Assembly: GCA_963662155.1 (NCBI GenBank)
Contig: OY759261.1
Location: forward strand, 64,771,917 to 64,835,916
Direction of reading: 5' to 3'
Source: Lamellibrachia columna
Taxonomy: Eukaryota; Annelida; Polychaeta; Sabellida; Siboglinidae
Length of the DNA stretch: 64,000 nt
Shown: positions 55,266-64,000 of the stretch, piece after piece
Position numbering within the stretch: position 1 is the stretch's first letter
Layout of the letters: each line of letters opens with the position of its first letter
Made by a program: the position numbers and the translations under genes
The notes under the pieces: generated by a model
The model's input: only the letters and a program-made list of their open reading frames with translations
What the model was told of the DNA's origin: nothing
Databases searched by the model: none

Positions 55266-56020
55266 AATGAAATCAGTTGTAACACCAGTTGTCCAGGTAT
55301 CGTCTCGATTAGAGATTTATTCAACAGCAGGTCACTTTGCGTACATTTCACAATCACATAAATTACACATTTTTTAGAAATCAAACGTAACGCTAGTGCA
55401 AGCCGGTTTGGCTTGTCTATGCGGAAATTTTACAGTCTGAATGTTGGGAGCATATTGGTAGCTTCCCTCGTGGAGCGGAGACGTCGTGTTTCGATGAAAT
55501 AGTCTGCCGCACTCCCTGAGTGCGCAAATCTCTCACCTTTTAAAGTAAGTCAATAGCTTTCTCAGAAGTTCCCAGTACCAAAGTACGCATGCGTGAACAT
55601 CTCCTGATTCTGCCGTCTCATGCATGCGTGAACAGGCCGATGCCACACAACCTCCCTGAAGAAAATCCATTTGCATTTTCGCATAATTGCTATATGTGTA
55701 CGGTGTGGGTGGCTGTCCTACATCTTGCCAAACTTTCCCCCGCCCGCTTATGGGTCAGGACAGGGTGAGATCTTGAGGAAACCGGTTGACTCATTAATAC
55801 ACTTCTAGGCACGGGGAAGAGCGTCAACTTTCGCCCCACGCCTGTACCTTGGTTCGGACGAAATACCCATTACTCACAATTGAACTTCTGCCCCCAACGC
55901 TAGGCTACATGTCTACATAAACATCCTGGATTTTCTTAGTTTTCGTAAAATTATGATCACTATTATATCTATATTAGCCGCGTAACGAAGGCAATGACTT
56001 TACAAGATGACGCCGAGATA
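55266..56020. other. Non-coding insert where the gypsy integrase core should be
   Basis: No frame of integrase is visible. An inverted AATAAA (TTTATT near 55317) could belong to a nested solo LTR, but no flanking duplication was found by eye. Confidence 0.45.
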
Positions 56021-56027
56021 AGACACG

Positions 56028-57420
56028 ACATGAGCCAGGACGGACCCGACACCATAAAGCGAGGCGTCACAGGTCAGCACCAAAGGTTTGGATGAATCAA
56101 AATGAGTCATACCCGTGGTAAGCTTAGCATCTCACTCGTCTTGTTGAAAGCATGTTGCTGGGTTTTACTCCAGTGCCACTTTACGTCCTTCTTCAGCAAC
56201 TGGTGCACGGGGCGCCATCACTGTTGCGAGGTTAGGCAAGAAATGACCATAATGATTCACCAACCCGACGTATTATCGCAACTCCGTTACGTTGGTGGGC
56301 ATAGGAGCATCGAAGAACGCTGACAAGGCGGCCCCAGAAGGGTGTATGCCTTCAACCTCTATCCGATGACCCAAGTAGTCGACTTCGTCACTTAAGAATT
56401 GACATTTAGATTCTTTCAGGCGGAATCCAGCCTGAACCCGGCGTTCGAGCACTCGGTCAAGTGTCTGCAAATGTTGATCTTCTGTTGATCCTGTCACCAA
56501 CACATCATCCAAATACACCATCGAGTTAGGTATGCCCGTCACTTAAGAATTGACATTTAGATTCTTTCAGGCGGAATCCAGCCTGAACCCGGCGTTCGAG
56601 CACTCGGTCAAGTGTCTGCAAATGTTGATCTTCTGTTGATCCTGTCACCAACACATCATCCAAATACACCATCGAGTTAGGTATGCCCGTCACTTAAGAA
56701 TTGACATTTAGATTCTTTCAGGCGGAATCCAGCCTGAACCCGGCGTTCGAGCACTCGGTCAAGTGTCTGCAAATGTTGATCTTCTGTTGATCCTGTCACC
56801 AACACATCATCCAAATACACCATCGAGTTAGGTATGCCCGTCACTTAAGAATTGACATTTAGATTCTTTCAGGCGGAATCCAGCTTCTTTCAGGCGGAAT
56901 CCAGCCTGAACCCGGCGTTCGAGCACTCGGTCAAGTGTCTGCAAATGTTGATCTTCTGTTGATCCTGTCACCAACACATCATCCAAATACACCATCGAGT
57001 TAGGTAGGCCCTTCAAGAGCGAGTCTATGGCACGCTGGAATATTCCATGTGCTGAAGACACTCCGTGCGATAGTCGCTTGTAAGTAAACAACCCCCATGG
57101 CGCGTTGATGGTTACATATTTGCGACTATCTGGATGTAGCTGGATCTGTTCATACGCGTGGCGCATGTCAAGCTTGGTATATGTACCTATAGTACCGTTC
57201 CCAAGTTGTGCATACAGGTGTTATATTCGTGGAATATGGTACCTGACCAATTTGGCTACTTGGTTAACGGTGAGTTGGTAGTCACCGCAGAGACGGACAG
57301 TATTGTCTGCCTTCATTACTGATACTACGGGGGCTGCCCAGTTTGAGTACTGGACAGGCTCTATGATATCCCCAACCAGGAGCCGATGGAGTTCCTTGTC
57401 CACCATGTCTCGCATTACAC
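56028..57420 (-). pseudogene. Gypsy reverse transcriptase and start of RNase H
   Basis: Minus strand: NWAAPVVSVMKADNTVRLCG (RT fingers, near 57360-57300), MRHAYEQIQLHPDSRKYVTI, GLFTYKRLSHGVSSAHGIFQ, SMVYLDDVLVTGSTEDQH (catalytic Asp pair), VDYLGHRIEVEGIHP (near 56380), HYGHFLPNLATVMAP, and the RNase H start FDSSKPLVLTCDASLYGVGS (near 56090-56040). The YLDD segment occurs four times because of a 151-bp tandem repeat, which breaks the frame. Confidence 0.88.
56389..56995. repeat. 151-bp tandem repeat, four copies, inside gypsy RT
   Basis: Units start CACTTAAGAATTGACATTTA at 56389, 56540, 56691 and 56842, nearly identical. The last contains an extra 16-bp duplication (TTCTTTCAGGCGGAAT) near 56870-56900. 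Each unit encodes the YLDD active site. Confidence 0.95.
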
Positions 57421-57458
57421 ATGGTAGCGGTCGCCACTTGTAATGCTTGGGGACTGCG

Positions 57459-57975
57459 TTAATGTCTACATAGACCTTGACAGAGTCTGCCTTGACTACT
57501 TGGTGCGATGCTGTAGAACCGACGGCGTAATTGTCCAGTAGTCTGGAGCTGCGGATTCTGCTTTTGCTTCAACTGATGAACCACACCCCAATCCAGTTGG
57601 AGTTTACTCAGAAGTTTCTTGTCCCTTGTGCGTTGATATTTTCTCCAATGTTTGCGAAACGTTTGTTCGCTAATTATTGACAGTGTGACACCTGTATCCA
57701 CTTCCATTGGGATTTTCAGTAGCAGACTTTCGCTGAAAATGCGCTGTTAGCAATTGGCATTGTTCAGCGTAAGTCAGTTCCCGCGGGCGCTCGTGGCGAT
57801 CCCAGACTGCGTAATAGCGTGTATGTTTCAGTTCCCACGACTGATAGCAAAATAGCCCTGCGTTTATTCGCGGCGACATTGACAATGTCATTTCTTCAAA
57901 ATAGAACACCAACTTGTCTTGGTAGGAGGACCAGTGTTTCCCAGTAAACTCATGCAAAGTTTCGTGCAGCGACAT
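57459..57975 (-). pseudogene. Gypsy gag remnant and protease
   Basis: The first frame (57975-57670) has WSSYQDKLVFYFEE and a Tyr/Trp-rich stretch like gypsy gag, but no CCHC knuckle. An overlapping frame from 57707 has MEVDTGVTLSIISEQTF, the D-T-G active site of an aspartic protease. The short distance implies a deletion of most of gag. Confidence 0.72.
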
Positions 57976-58196
57976 GTTTTATGTATTGCAAATACTTGCT
58001 CTGTTGCTCTGTTGTGGTTTTCCCTGCTCGATGTATAGCGTTTCTTCCGCGCGGTTTGCTCACATTTGCGAATCCAAAGTTGGTATCAAAGTAGACGTGG
58101 TTTCAGAATTCTGTGTCGCCGTATGTTCAGTAATGACCGCTAACATATGTAGTTCATGTCTGCTGACATGTAAAATCACGTTTCGTAGCCAAAATG

Positions 58197-58317
58197 TGAT
58201 GTATGGAACGTCTTTTATTCATCATTCATGACCGCATGTTAAAGTTACACTGCACCGAAACTAGATAGCATTGCATTTCGACCTCCGACGATCAGGGATA
58301 ATCTCAATACTCAACAA
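58197..58317 (-). repeat. LTR-like repeat, 5' copy
   Basis: Pairs with 54436-54556. Directly inside (58196 leftward, minus strand) is ATTTTGGCTACGAAACG, a position where a primer-binding site is expected. Confidence 0.7.
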
Positions 58318-58860
58318 TACCCTAGGGCTGTCTTGCAGACGCAGCCGTCTTGTCGGGCAATCGGCAGCTTGGAATGATGGCGTCTTGCAGAAGCAGCTCT
58401 TATATTGAGCAGTGGTCGATCGGAGTCCCGACGCAGCGATTACGGGCATCCTCGCGAGACAGCAGTAGTGTTACTATGGGGGTACTACCCCTGGCATATA
58501 TCCTACACAACATTGGCGTATTTGGGAGGGAGGACTTTGGGTCATGTGTTTCCAAAGCAACATTGGTCAGTTGTATGCACCGTTCTTCTTTCATTTCACC
58601 TTCTGTATCAGTGAACGATTTCTCCTTTCCTGTGGTTTCCTTGTCTGTTAGGTTGGATAGGATCTATGCCCTTGTTGGGCATCTCCATCAGTCTACGCGG
58701 CAACAACAAATACATGATATTCTTGACACGAATTCTCAGCCAAAATACCACTCAAATCGAGTGATCCATAAAGAGTAAACCAATACGCCAAAGCCAGTTG
58801 GTTATGTCAATGCTTATGTGTTACAAAAGAATAGCGGAAATGTTGGACAATCAACAATCT
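58318..58860. other. Flank of the gypsy element, no gene recognised
   Basis: Contains GCAGCCGTCTTGTCGG and GGCGTCTTGCAGAAGCAGC words related to the satellite at 54.3 kb; could include the LTR U3. Short frames give no known protein. Confidence 0.45.
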
Positions 58861-58862
58861 GA

Positions 58863-59462
58863 AAGCCGACGTATCGCCGAAGTAGCGGTAATGTCAGACA
58901 ACCGTCGCCGGAATGCCTACATATCGCCGAAGTAGCTGTAATGTAAGGCATCCATCGGCCGGAATGCCTACGCATCGCCGAAGTAGCTGTAATGTCAGGC
59001 ATCCGTCGGCCGGAATGCCTACGCATCGCCGAAGTAGCTGTAATGTCAGGCATCCGTCGGCCGGAATGCCTACGCATCGCCGAAGTAGCTGTAATGTCAG
59101 GCATCCGTCGGCCGGAATGCCTACTCATCGCCGAAGTAGCGGTAATGTTAGGCATCCGTCGAACGGAGTGCCTACGCATCGCCGAAGTAGCTGTAATGTC
59201 AGGCATCCGTCGACCGGAATGCCTACGCATTGCCGAAGTAGCTGTAATGTCAGGCATCCATCGGCCGGAATGCCTACGCATCGCCGAAGTAGCTGTAATG
59301 TCAGGCATCCGTCGGCCGGAATGCCTACATATCGCCGAAGTAGCTGTAATGTCAGGCATCCGTCGACCGGAGTGCCTACGCATCGCCGAAGTAGCTGTAA
59401 TGTCAGGCATCCGTCGGCCGGAATGCCTACGCATCGCCGAAGTAGCGGTAATGTGACGCAAC
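58863..59462. repeat. 51-bp satellite, about 11.5 copies
   Basis: Unit GTCGGCCGGAATGCCTACGC then ATCGCCGAAGTAGCTGTAAT and GTCAGGCATCC, 51 bp. Because 51 is 17 codons, frames over 200 codons are open on both strands; they are periodicity artefacts. The last unit passes into GCGCTCAGAGAACCGATGTT, the wording of the second array at 61.1 kb. Confidence 0.93.
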
Positions 59463-59714
59463 CGGCGCTCAGAGAACCGATGTTTTGCGGTCATTTAGTA
59501 TACCATAGCGTCAATGTTGTTAGACTCTGTGTCACATCTGGTGTACGACTCTTGTTGTCTTCTACTATGGCCAACCACTGCGGTATGGCTACTGAGATCC
59601 AACCCTTAGCACTGCACTAGTCTTTATGTTTTGCATTGGGGTAGCATTTCTCTTTTGTTTCTCTAATGTCTGGCTCCATTGAACATTAAGTGAATTTCGT
59701 ATCGTAAGAAGGTC

Positions 59715-60160
59715 ATAGGTAGGCAAGAAAAATACGAAGAGCAGCTAGGCTGATTCCAGAAATGCGAGACCTTAGTTATGAAAGCCACTTAATAGAATGT
59801 GGTCTGACAACACTAGAGACCAGGGGACCAAAATGCAAGCTTTTAATAAAAAAAATTAATGGTTATGAAGGTATTGATAGGAATATGTTCTTCGAATTTA
59901 AAGAAAGCAGTAGAACCAGAGGACACAACGTGAAAATACTCATTATGACAGACGGTGATAAATGAATGGAACAGACTGTTAAATGATTGTGTTAATGCTA
60001 ACCGTGTGAATATATTTAAACATAAAATTTACAGATATCTGATTAAGGCGGGCTATACATAGGCGAACATATTGTTGGACACTCGATAAGTCAATGACTT
60101 CCTTATCTACTTGCCACCTGCAAATTGTAGTTTTGGATGGCAATCTTGATAAAAAGGTTG
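59715..60160 (+). mobile_element. CR1-like LINE, 3' fragment
   Basis: Reads RDLSYESHLIECGLTTLET, INGYEGIDRNMFF, SSRTRGH and, frameshifted, INEWNRLLNDCVNANRVN, then the GGACACTCGATAAGTCAATG tail. Older than the 47.4-kb copy. Confidence 0.87.
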
Positions 60161-60311
60161 CATGTCAGTTGGCGAGGTCCTGGCTGTCGAGCGACCGTTG
60201 GTCCTGGTTGCCGAGCGACCGCTGGTGCTAGCCGCCGAGCGACCGCTGGTCCATGTCAAGTATCCGACATTCGGAGTACTGATATTTTCTTAAGGTCAGG
60301 AAAAGTCAGTG

Positions 60312-60313
60312 TG

Positions 60314-60382
<69 letters not shown>

Positions 60383-60428
60383 TTCGTTCGTGCGTGCGTG
60401 CGTTCGTGCGTGCGTGCGTGCGTGCGTG
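60312..60428. repeat. TG/TGCG microsatellite
   Basis: (TG)n passing into (TGCG)n and CGTT variants. The Cys-Val and Thr-His frames across it are not genes. Confidence 0.97.
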
Positions 60429-60670
60429 TCTAAAGTCAGATTAAAATCAGGGAATGTTAATGTTTTCTCAAACGTGAAATGCAAACTTATGGCTATGGCA
60501 TTCTTCAAAGGAATTTGGCAAAAGTCCATTTTCATTTTGGAATTTAATAATAATATAATTTATTTCGAAATATAAACTGAAATAAGTTACTTAACGACCA
60601 GCCAGAAGATTGAAAGGAGTTTGCGTTCCTATTTGGGGGGGGGGTCATCCTTAAGATACGTCACGCTCAG

Positions 60671-61010
60671 GATGTCTTGGTTAGCGTTACGGAGCGTAAC
60701 ATGGGGTGGGGATGTCTTGGTTAGCGTTACGGAACGTTACATGGGGTGGGGATGTCTCGGTTAGCGTTACGGAGCGTTACATGGGGTGGGGATGTCTTGG
60801 TTAGCGTTACGGAGCGTTACATGAGGTGGGGATGTCTTGGTTAGCGTTACAGAGCGTTACATGGGGTGGGGATGTCTTGGTTAGCGTTACGGAGCGTTAC
60901 ATGGGGTGGGGATGTCTTGGTTAGCGTTACGGAGCGTTACATGGGGTGGGGATGTCTTGGTTAGCGTTACGGAGCGTTACATGAGGTGGGAATGTCTTGG
61001 TTAGCGTTAG
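60671..61010. repeat. 40-bp minisatellite, about 8.5 copies
   Basis: Unit GATGTCTTGGTTAGCGTTAC then GGAGCGTTACATGGGGTGGG, exactly every 40 bp; contains the inverted words GCGTTACGGAGCGTTAC. Confidence 0.95.
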
Positions 61011-61078
61011 GGGTTGGGTGTACATAAAAGTGTTACAAAGCGTGAGAAGGGTCGGGGGTCACAAAAAAGTTAAAAAAG

Positions 61079-61625
61079 TACCGATGTTTTGCCAAAGAGG
61101 TTATGATGTCAGGTAACTGACACTCGCAGTACCGATGTTTTGCCAAAAAGGTTATGATGTCAGCCAACTGACACTCGCAGTACCGATGTTTTGCCAAAGA
61201 GGTTATGATGTCAGGCAACTGACACTCGCAGTACCGATGTTTTGCCAAAAAGGTTATGATGTCAGCCAACTGACACTCGCAGTACCGATGTTTTGCCAAA
61301 GAGGTTATGATGCCAGGTAACCGACGCTCGCAGTACCGATGTTATGCCAAACCAGTTATGATGTCAGGTTACTGGTTCTCGGGGGACCGATGTTTTGCCA
61401 AACCGGTTATGATGTCAGGTTACTGGCTCTCGGAGGACTGATGTTTTGCCAAACCAGTTATGATGTCAGGTAACTGGCTCTCGGAGGACCGATGTTTTGT
61501 CAAGGCTGTTATAATATCAGGTAACATGCGCTCGCAGTGCCGATGTTTTGCCAAAGCGGTTATAATATCACGTAACCGACGCTCGGTGTACCGATGTTTT
61601 GTCAAAGCGGTTATAATGTTAAGTA
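61079..61625. repeat. 51-bp satellite, second array
   Basis: Unit ACCGATGTTTTGCCAAAGAG then GTTATGATGTCAGGTAACTG and ACACTCGCAGT. Length and the words GCCAAAG, TAATGTCAGG and ACCG match the array at 58.9 kb, so both derive from one family. A single copy lies at 63486-63545. Confidence 0.92.
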
Positions 61626-61639
61626 TCCTGCGTACTTTC

Positions 61640-62930
61640 TCATCTGCAAAACCGCAGAAAGTGCAGATCTCAATCTTATCCTGATTGGTGGTCCGTGCAA
61701 TAGACGGGCGCTCATGTCCGTGCTAAAGAGGCTGCACTGGCTTCCAATGAAGAAGCCTACATGGCGTATAAAATACTGCTTCTGACGTTACGGGCTCGCA
61801 CCTGCCTACGTCACTGACACGTTGTATTGCCACCGACCAGTGCGAGTGTTACGGTCTGCCAGCAACAACGACCTGCGTGTACCGCCTTCTAACAACAGAT
61901 ACGTCACTGACACGTTGTATTTCCACGGACCAGTGCGAGTGTTACGGTCTGCCAGCAACAACGACCTGCGTGTACCGCCTTCTAACAACCGATACGTCAC
62001 TGACACGTTATATTTCCACCGACCAGTGCGAGTGTTACGGTGTGCCAGCAACAACGACCTGCGTGTACCGCCTTCTAACAACAGATACGTCACTGACACG
62101 TTGTATTTCCACGGACCAGTGCGAGTGTTACGGTGTGCCAGCAACAACGACCTGCGTGTACCGCCTTCTAACAACCGATACGTCACTGACACGTTGTATT
62201 TCCACGGACCAGTGTGAGTGTTACGGTCTGCCAGCAACAACGACCTGCGTGTACCGCCTTCTAACAACAGATACGTCACTGACACGTTGTATTTCCACGG
62301 ACCAGTGCGAGTGTTACGGTCTGCCAGCAACAACGACCTGCGTGTACCGCCTTCTAACAACCGATACGTCACTGACACGTTGTATTTCCACCGACCAGTG
62401 CGAGTGTTACGGTGTGCCAGCAACAACGACCTGCGTGTACCGCCTTCTAACAACCGATACGTCACTGACACGTTGTATTTCCACGGACCAGTGCGAGTGT
62501 TACGGTGTGCCAGCAACAATGACCTGCGTGTACCGCCTTCTAACAACCGATACGTCACTGACACGTTGTATTTCCACGGACCAGTGTGAGTGTTACGGTG
62601 TGCCAGCAACAACGACCTGCGTGTACCGCATTCTAACAACCGATACGTCACTGACACGTTGTATTTCCACGGACCAGTGTGAGTGTTACGGTGTGCCAGC
62701 AACAACGACCTGCGTGTACCGCCTTCTAACAACCGATACGTCACTGACACGTTGTATTTCCACGGACCAGTGTGAGTGTTACGGTGTGCCAGCAACAATG
62801 ACCTGCGTGTACCGCCTTCTAACAACCGATGCGGCGACATAACGTTTTCAGTTTCGGCCACGCGCATATGTAACCATATTCTTGTCGAAATAAAAGACAA
62901 CCTCGTCATTAGTTTTTATTTTACTTTTTT
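61640..62930 (+). pseudogene. LINE ORF2 C-terminus with internally amplified segment
   Basis: The left part reads RRALMSVLKRLHWLPMKKPT and, after a stop and frameshift, LAPAYVTDTLY, typical of the C-terminus of CR1/L2-type ORF2. The right part reads NNRCGDITFSVSATRICN, the normal continuation, and ends in T-rich sequence. Between them the segment VTDTLYFHGPVRVLRSASNN plus DLRVPPSNNRY is repeated about eleven times. Some copies have TGA in place of CGA. Confidence 0.83.
61805..62830. repeat. 93-bp tandem repeat derived from LINE coding sequence
   Basis: About eleven copies of a 93-bp unit (GTCACTGACACGTTGTATTT ... CCAGCAACAACGACCTGCGT), 31 codons. Variants alternate (CGGTCTGCC / CGGTGTGCC; AACAGATAC / AACCGATAC), suggesting exchange between copies. 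Long frames on both strands follow from the length. Confidence 0.95.
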
Positions 62931-63024
62931 ACTTTTATTTTATTCTATTTTTTATTGCGCGACTTTTAAACACGCACCTTTTTCATGGAGCATGCTATGT
63001 GCTATTGACTTGACCGACTTCACT

Positions 63025-63275
63025 TAATTGTGTTAATGCTAGTAGTGTGAATATGTTTAAAAATAGAATTGACAGATATCTGATAAGGGCGGGCTACACA
63101 TAGATGAGAAAATTGTTGGACTCTCGATAAGCCAATGGCTTCCTTGTCCACTTGCCATCTGGAACTTGTTGTTCGAGATGGCAATCTTGTTAAATCTTGT
63201 TAAATCTGTTAAATCACTTGCCATCTGGAACTTCTTGTTTGGGGTGGTAATCTTGTTAAATCTTGTTAAATTGCA
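63025..63275 (+). mobile_element. CR1-like LINE, 3' end
   Basis: From NCVNASSVNMFKNRIDRYLI to the GGACTCTCGATAAGCCAATG tail; the final CTTGCCATCTGGAAC / CTTGTTAAAT segment is duplicated. Confidence 0.87.
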
Positions 63276-63770
63276 TAGGCCACAGTGACACCTCGCTGTC
63301 CTCCGGGAAGTTGCACCCGTCCATTCTGTTCTATTTATGGCATGCCGCTCTTCTGTCAACAGTGGGAACCCAGTATCATTCCTGATCTAGGGCATACTAT
63401 GTTTATCTAATTGATTAAAGTTTATTTAACGATTTTTTAATATACAATTATTGTTATATTTATATGTCTTTACTATGTATGCGCTCGGAGTACTGATGCT
63501 TTACCAAATCGTTTATAATGTCAGGTAACCGGCGCTCGGAATACCGACTTGCCATCATCACCGTCATCTTCATTATCATCACAACCGTGACTCAGACCAT
63601 CAAACACATTTATTTTCTTCCTTGAGGATATACAATGATATTATGTGAAAGAACTGTTAATCTGCTTAATGATATTGTTTCTGTTTTTCATTGAAACTTC
63701 TGACATTTCTGTGTTGTTACTTGTAGATGTTGACGCTAGTGTCAGTGCTTCTTGTAGGGGAAGACGTGTG

Positions 63771-63774
<4 letters not shown>
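63276..63774. other. No gene; single 51-bp satellite copy
   Basis: One diverged satellite unit at about 63486-63545 (GCGCTCGGAGTACTGATGCT ... TAATGTCAGGTAACCGGCGC). Otherwise nothing recognised. Confidence 0.6.
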
Positions 63775-63833
<59 letters not shown>

Positions 63834-63862
63834 ACGCACGCACGCACGCACGAACGCACGCA

Positions 63863-63918
<56 letters not shown>
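63775..63918. repeat. CA microsatellite with CACG core
   Basis: (CA)n, (CACG)n, (CA)n; the long frames through it are not genes. Confidence 0.97.
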
Positions 63919-63919
<1 letters not shown>

Positions 63920-64000
63920 ATAGGTGCACGGGACTGCGTGCATCCCGGTGACTTGCTTAGAGATTATTGGCCGTGTCACTCTTACTTTGTTTAGATCTTC

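Larger units (their letters stand above)
54436..58317 (-). mobile_element. Ty3/gypsy-like LTR retrotransposon relic
   Basis: Direct repeats of about 121 bp (54436-54556 and 58197-58317) start TGATGTATGGAACGTC and contain, on the minus strand, an AATAAA near the LTR end. On the minus strand gag, protease, RT, RNase H and the integrase C-terminus follow in gypsy order. The integrase core is absent and 55.3-56.0 kb is non-coding. Flanking sequence on both sides is satellite-like. The repeats are short for LTRs and similarity ends abruptly, so one LTR may be truncated. Confidence 0.8.

Noticed and set aside
58814..59620. Frames of 226-235 codons on both strands at the 51-bp array
   Set aside because: Periodicity of 17 codons; no independent coding evidence.
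60309..60433. Cys/Val-rich and Thr/His-rich frames
   Set aside because: Simple TG microsatellite.
61806..62909. 367-codon minus-strand frame
   Set aside because: Antisense to a repeated LINE coding segment; open only because the unit is 93 bp.
63641..63979. Cys/Val- and Thr/His-rich frames
   Set aside because: Simple CA microsatellite.

Overview
The window is animal nuclear DNA, most likely from a marine invertebrate; the species cannot be named from sequence alone. It contains spliced eukaryotic genes with GT-AG introns and TA-, 8-bp- and target-primed transposons of typical metazoan families. Satellites and decayed transposable elements dominate. The only recognisable host gene is PCID2 (TREX-2 complex subunit, minus strand, 31.8-40.7 kb), seen as eight in-phase exons covering roughly its N-terminal half.

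Left region (1-19.6 kb): a head-to-tail cluster of R2-clade non-LTR retrotransposons sits inside an 81-bp satellite. The order is: 5' fragment (1-840); satellite (~840-5823); a 32-bp piece of 28S rDNA ending just short of the R2 cleavage point; copy A1 (RT domain deleted); copy A2 (5'-truncated, otherwise open through RT and endonuclease); copy B (two internal deletions); copy C (nearly complete but frameshifted); 5' fragment D; more satellite. Every copy boundary from A2 onward is marked by TAGCCAAA(TG), the first bases of 28S downstream of the R2 cut. The family-2 leader has hairpins with compensatory changes. This tandem, satellite-embedded, 28S-mimicking R2 array is the most unusual part of the window.

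Middle (18.7-31.5 kb): relics of two hAT transposases, an 89-bp tandem array, an SGNH-hydrolase-like relic, a DUF7869-type gene with an intact intron-containing C-terminal half, a possible Mutator-like transposase relic, and several LINE fragments.

PCID2 region (31.8-43 kb): the gene has a CR1-like LINE end abutting a splice donor, two minisatellites and an inverted repeat in its introns, and a LINE inserted about 190 bp upstream of its start codon. No exons for the C-terminal half are seen in the ~30 kb downstream.

Right region (43-64 kb): a spliced THAP/DDE (PIF-Harbinger, IS4EU-like) transposase with an hAT MITE in its intron; CR1-like 3' ends; a complete-ended pogo-like transposon with a C-terminal PHD-like finger; a Ty3/gypsy relic whose RT active-site segment is tandemly quadruplicated; and a series of minisatellites, one of which is built from LINE coding sequence. 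The genes do not form a pathway; the theme is recurrent transposon insertion, internal deletion and conversion of transposon ends or coding segments into satellites.
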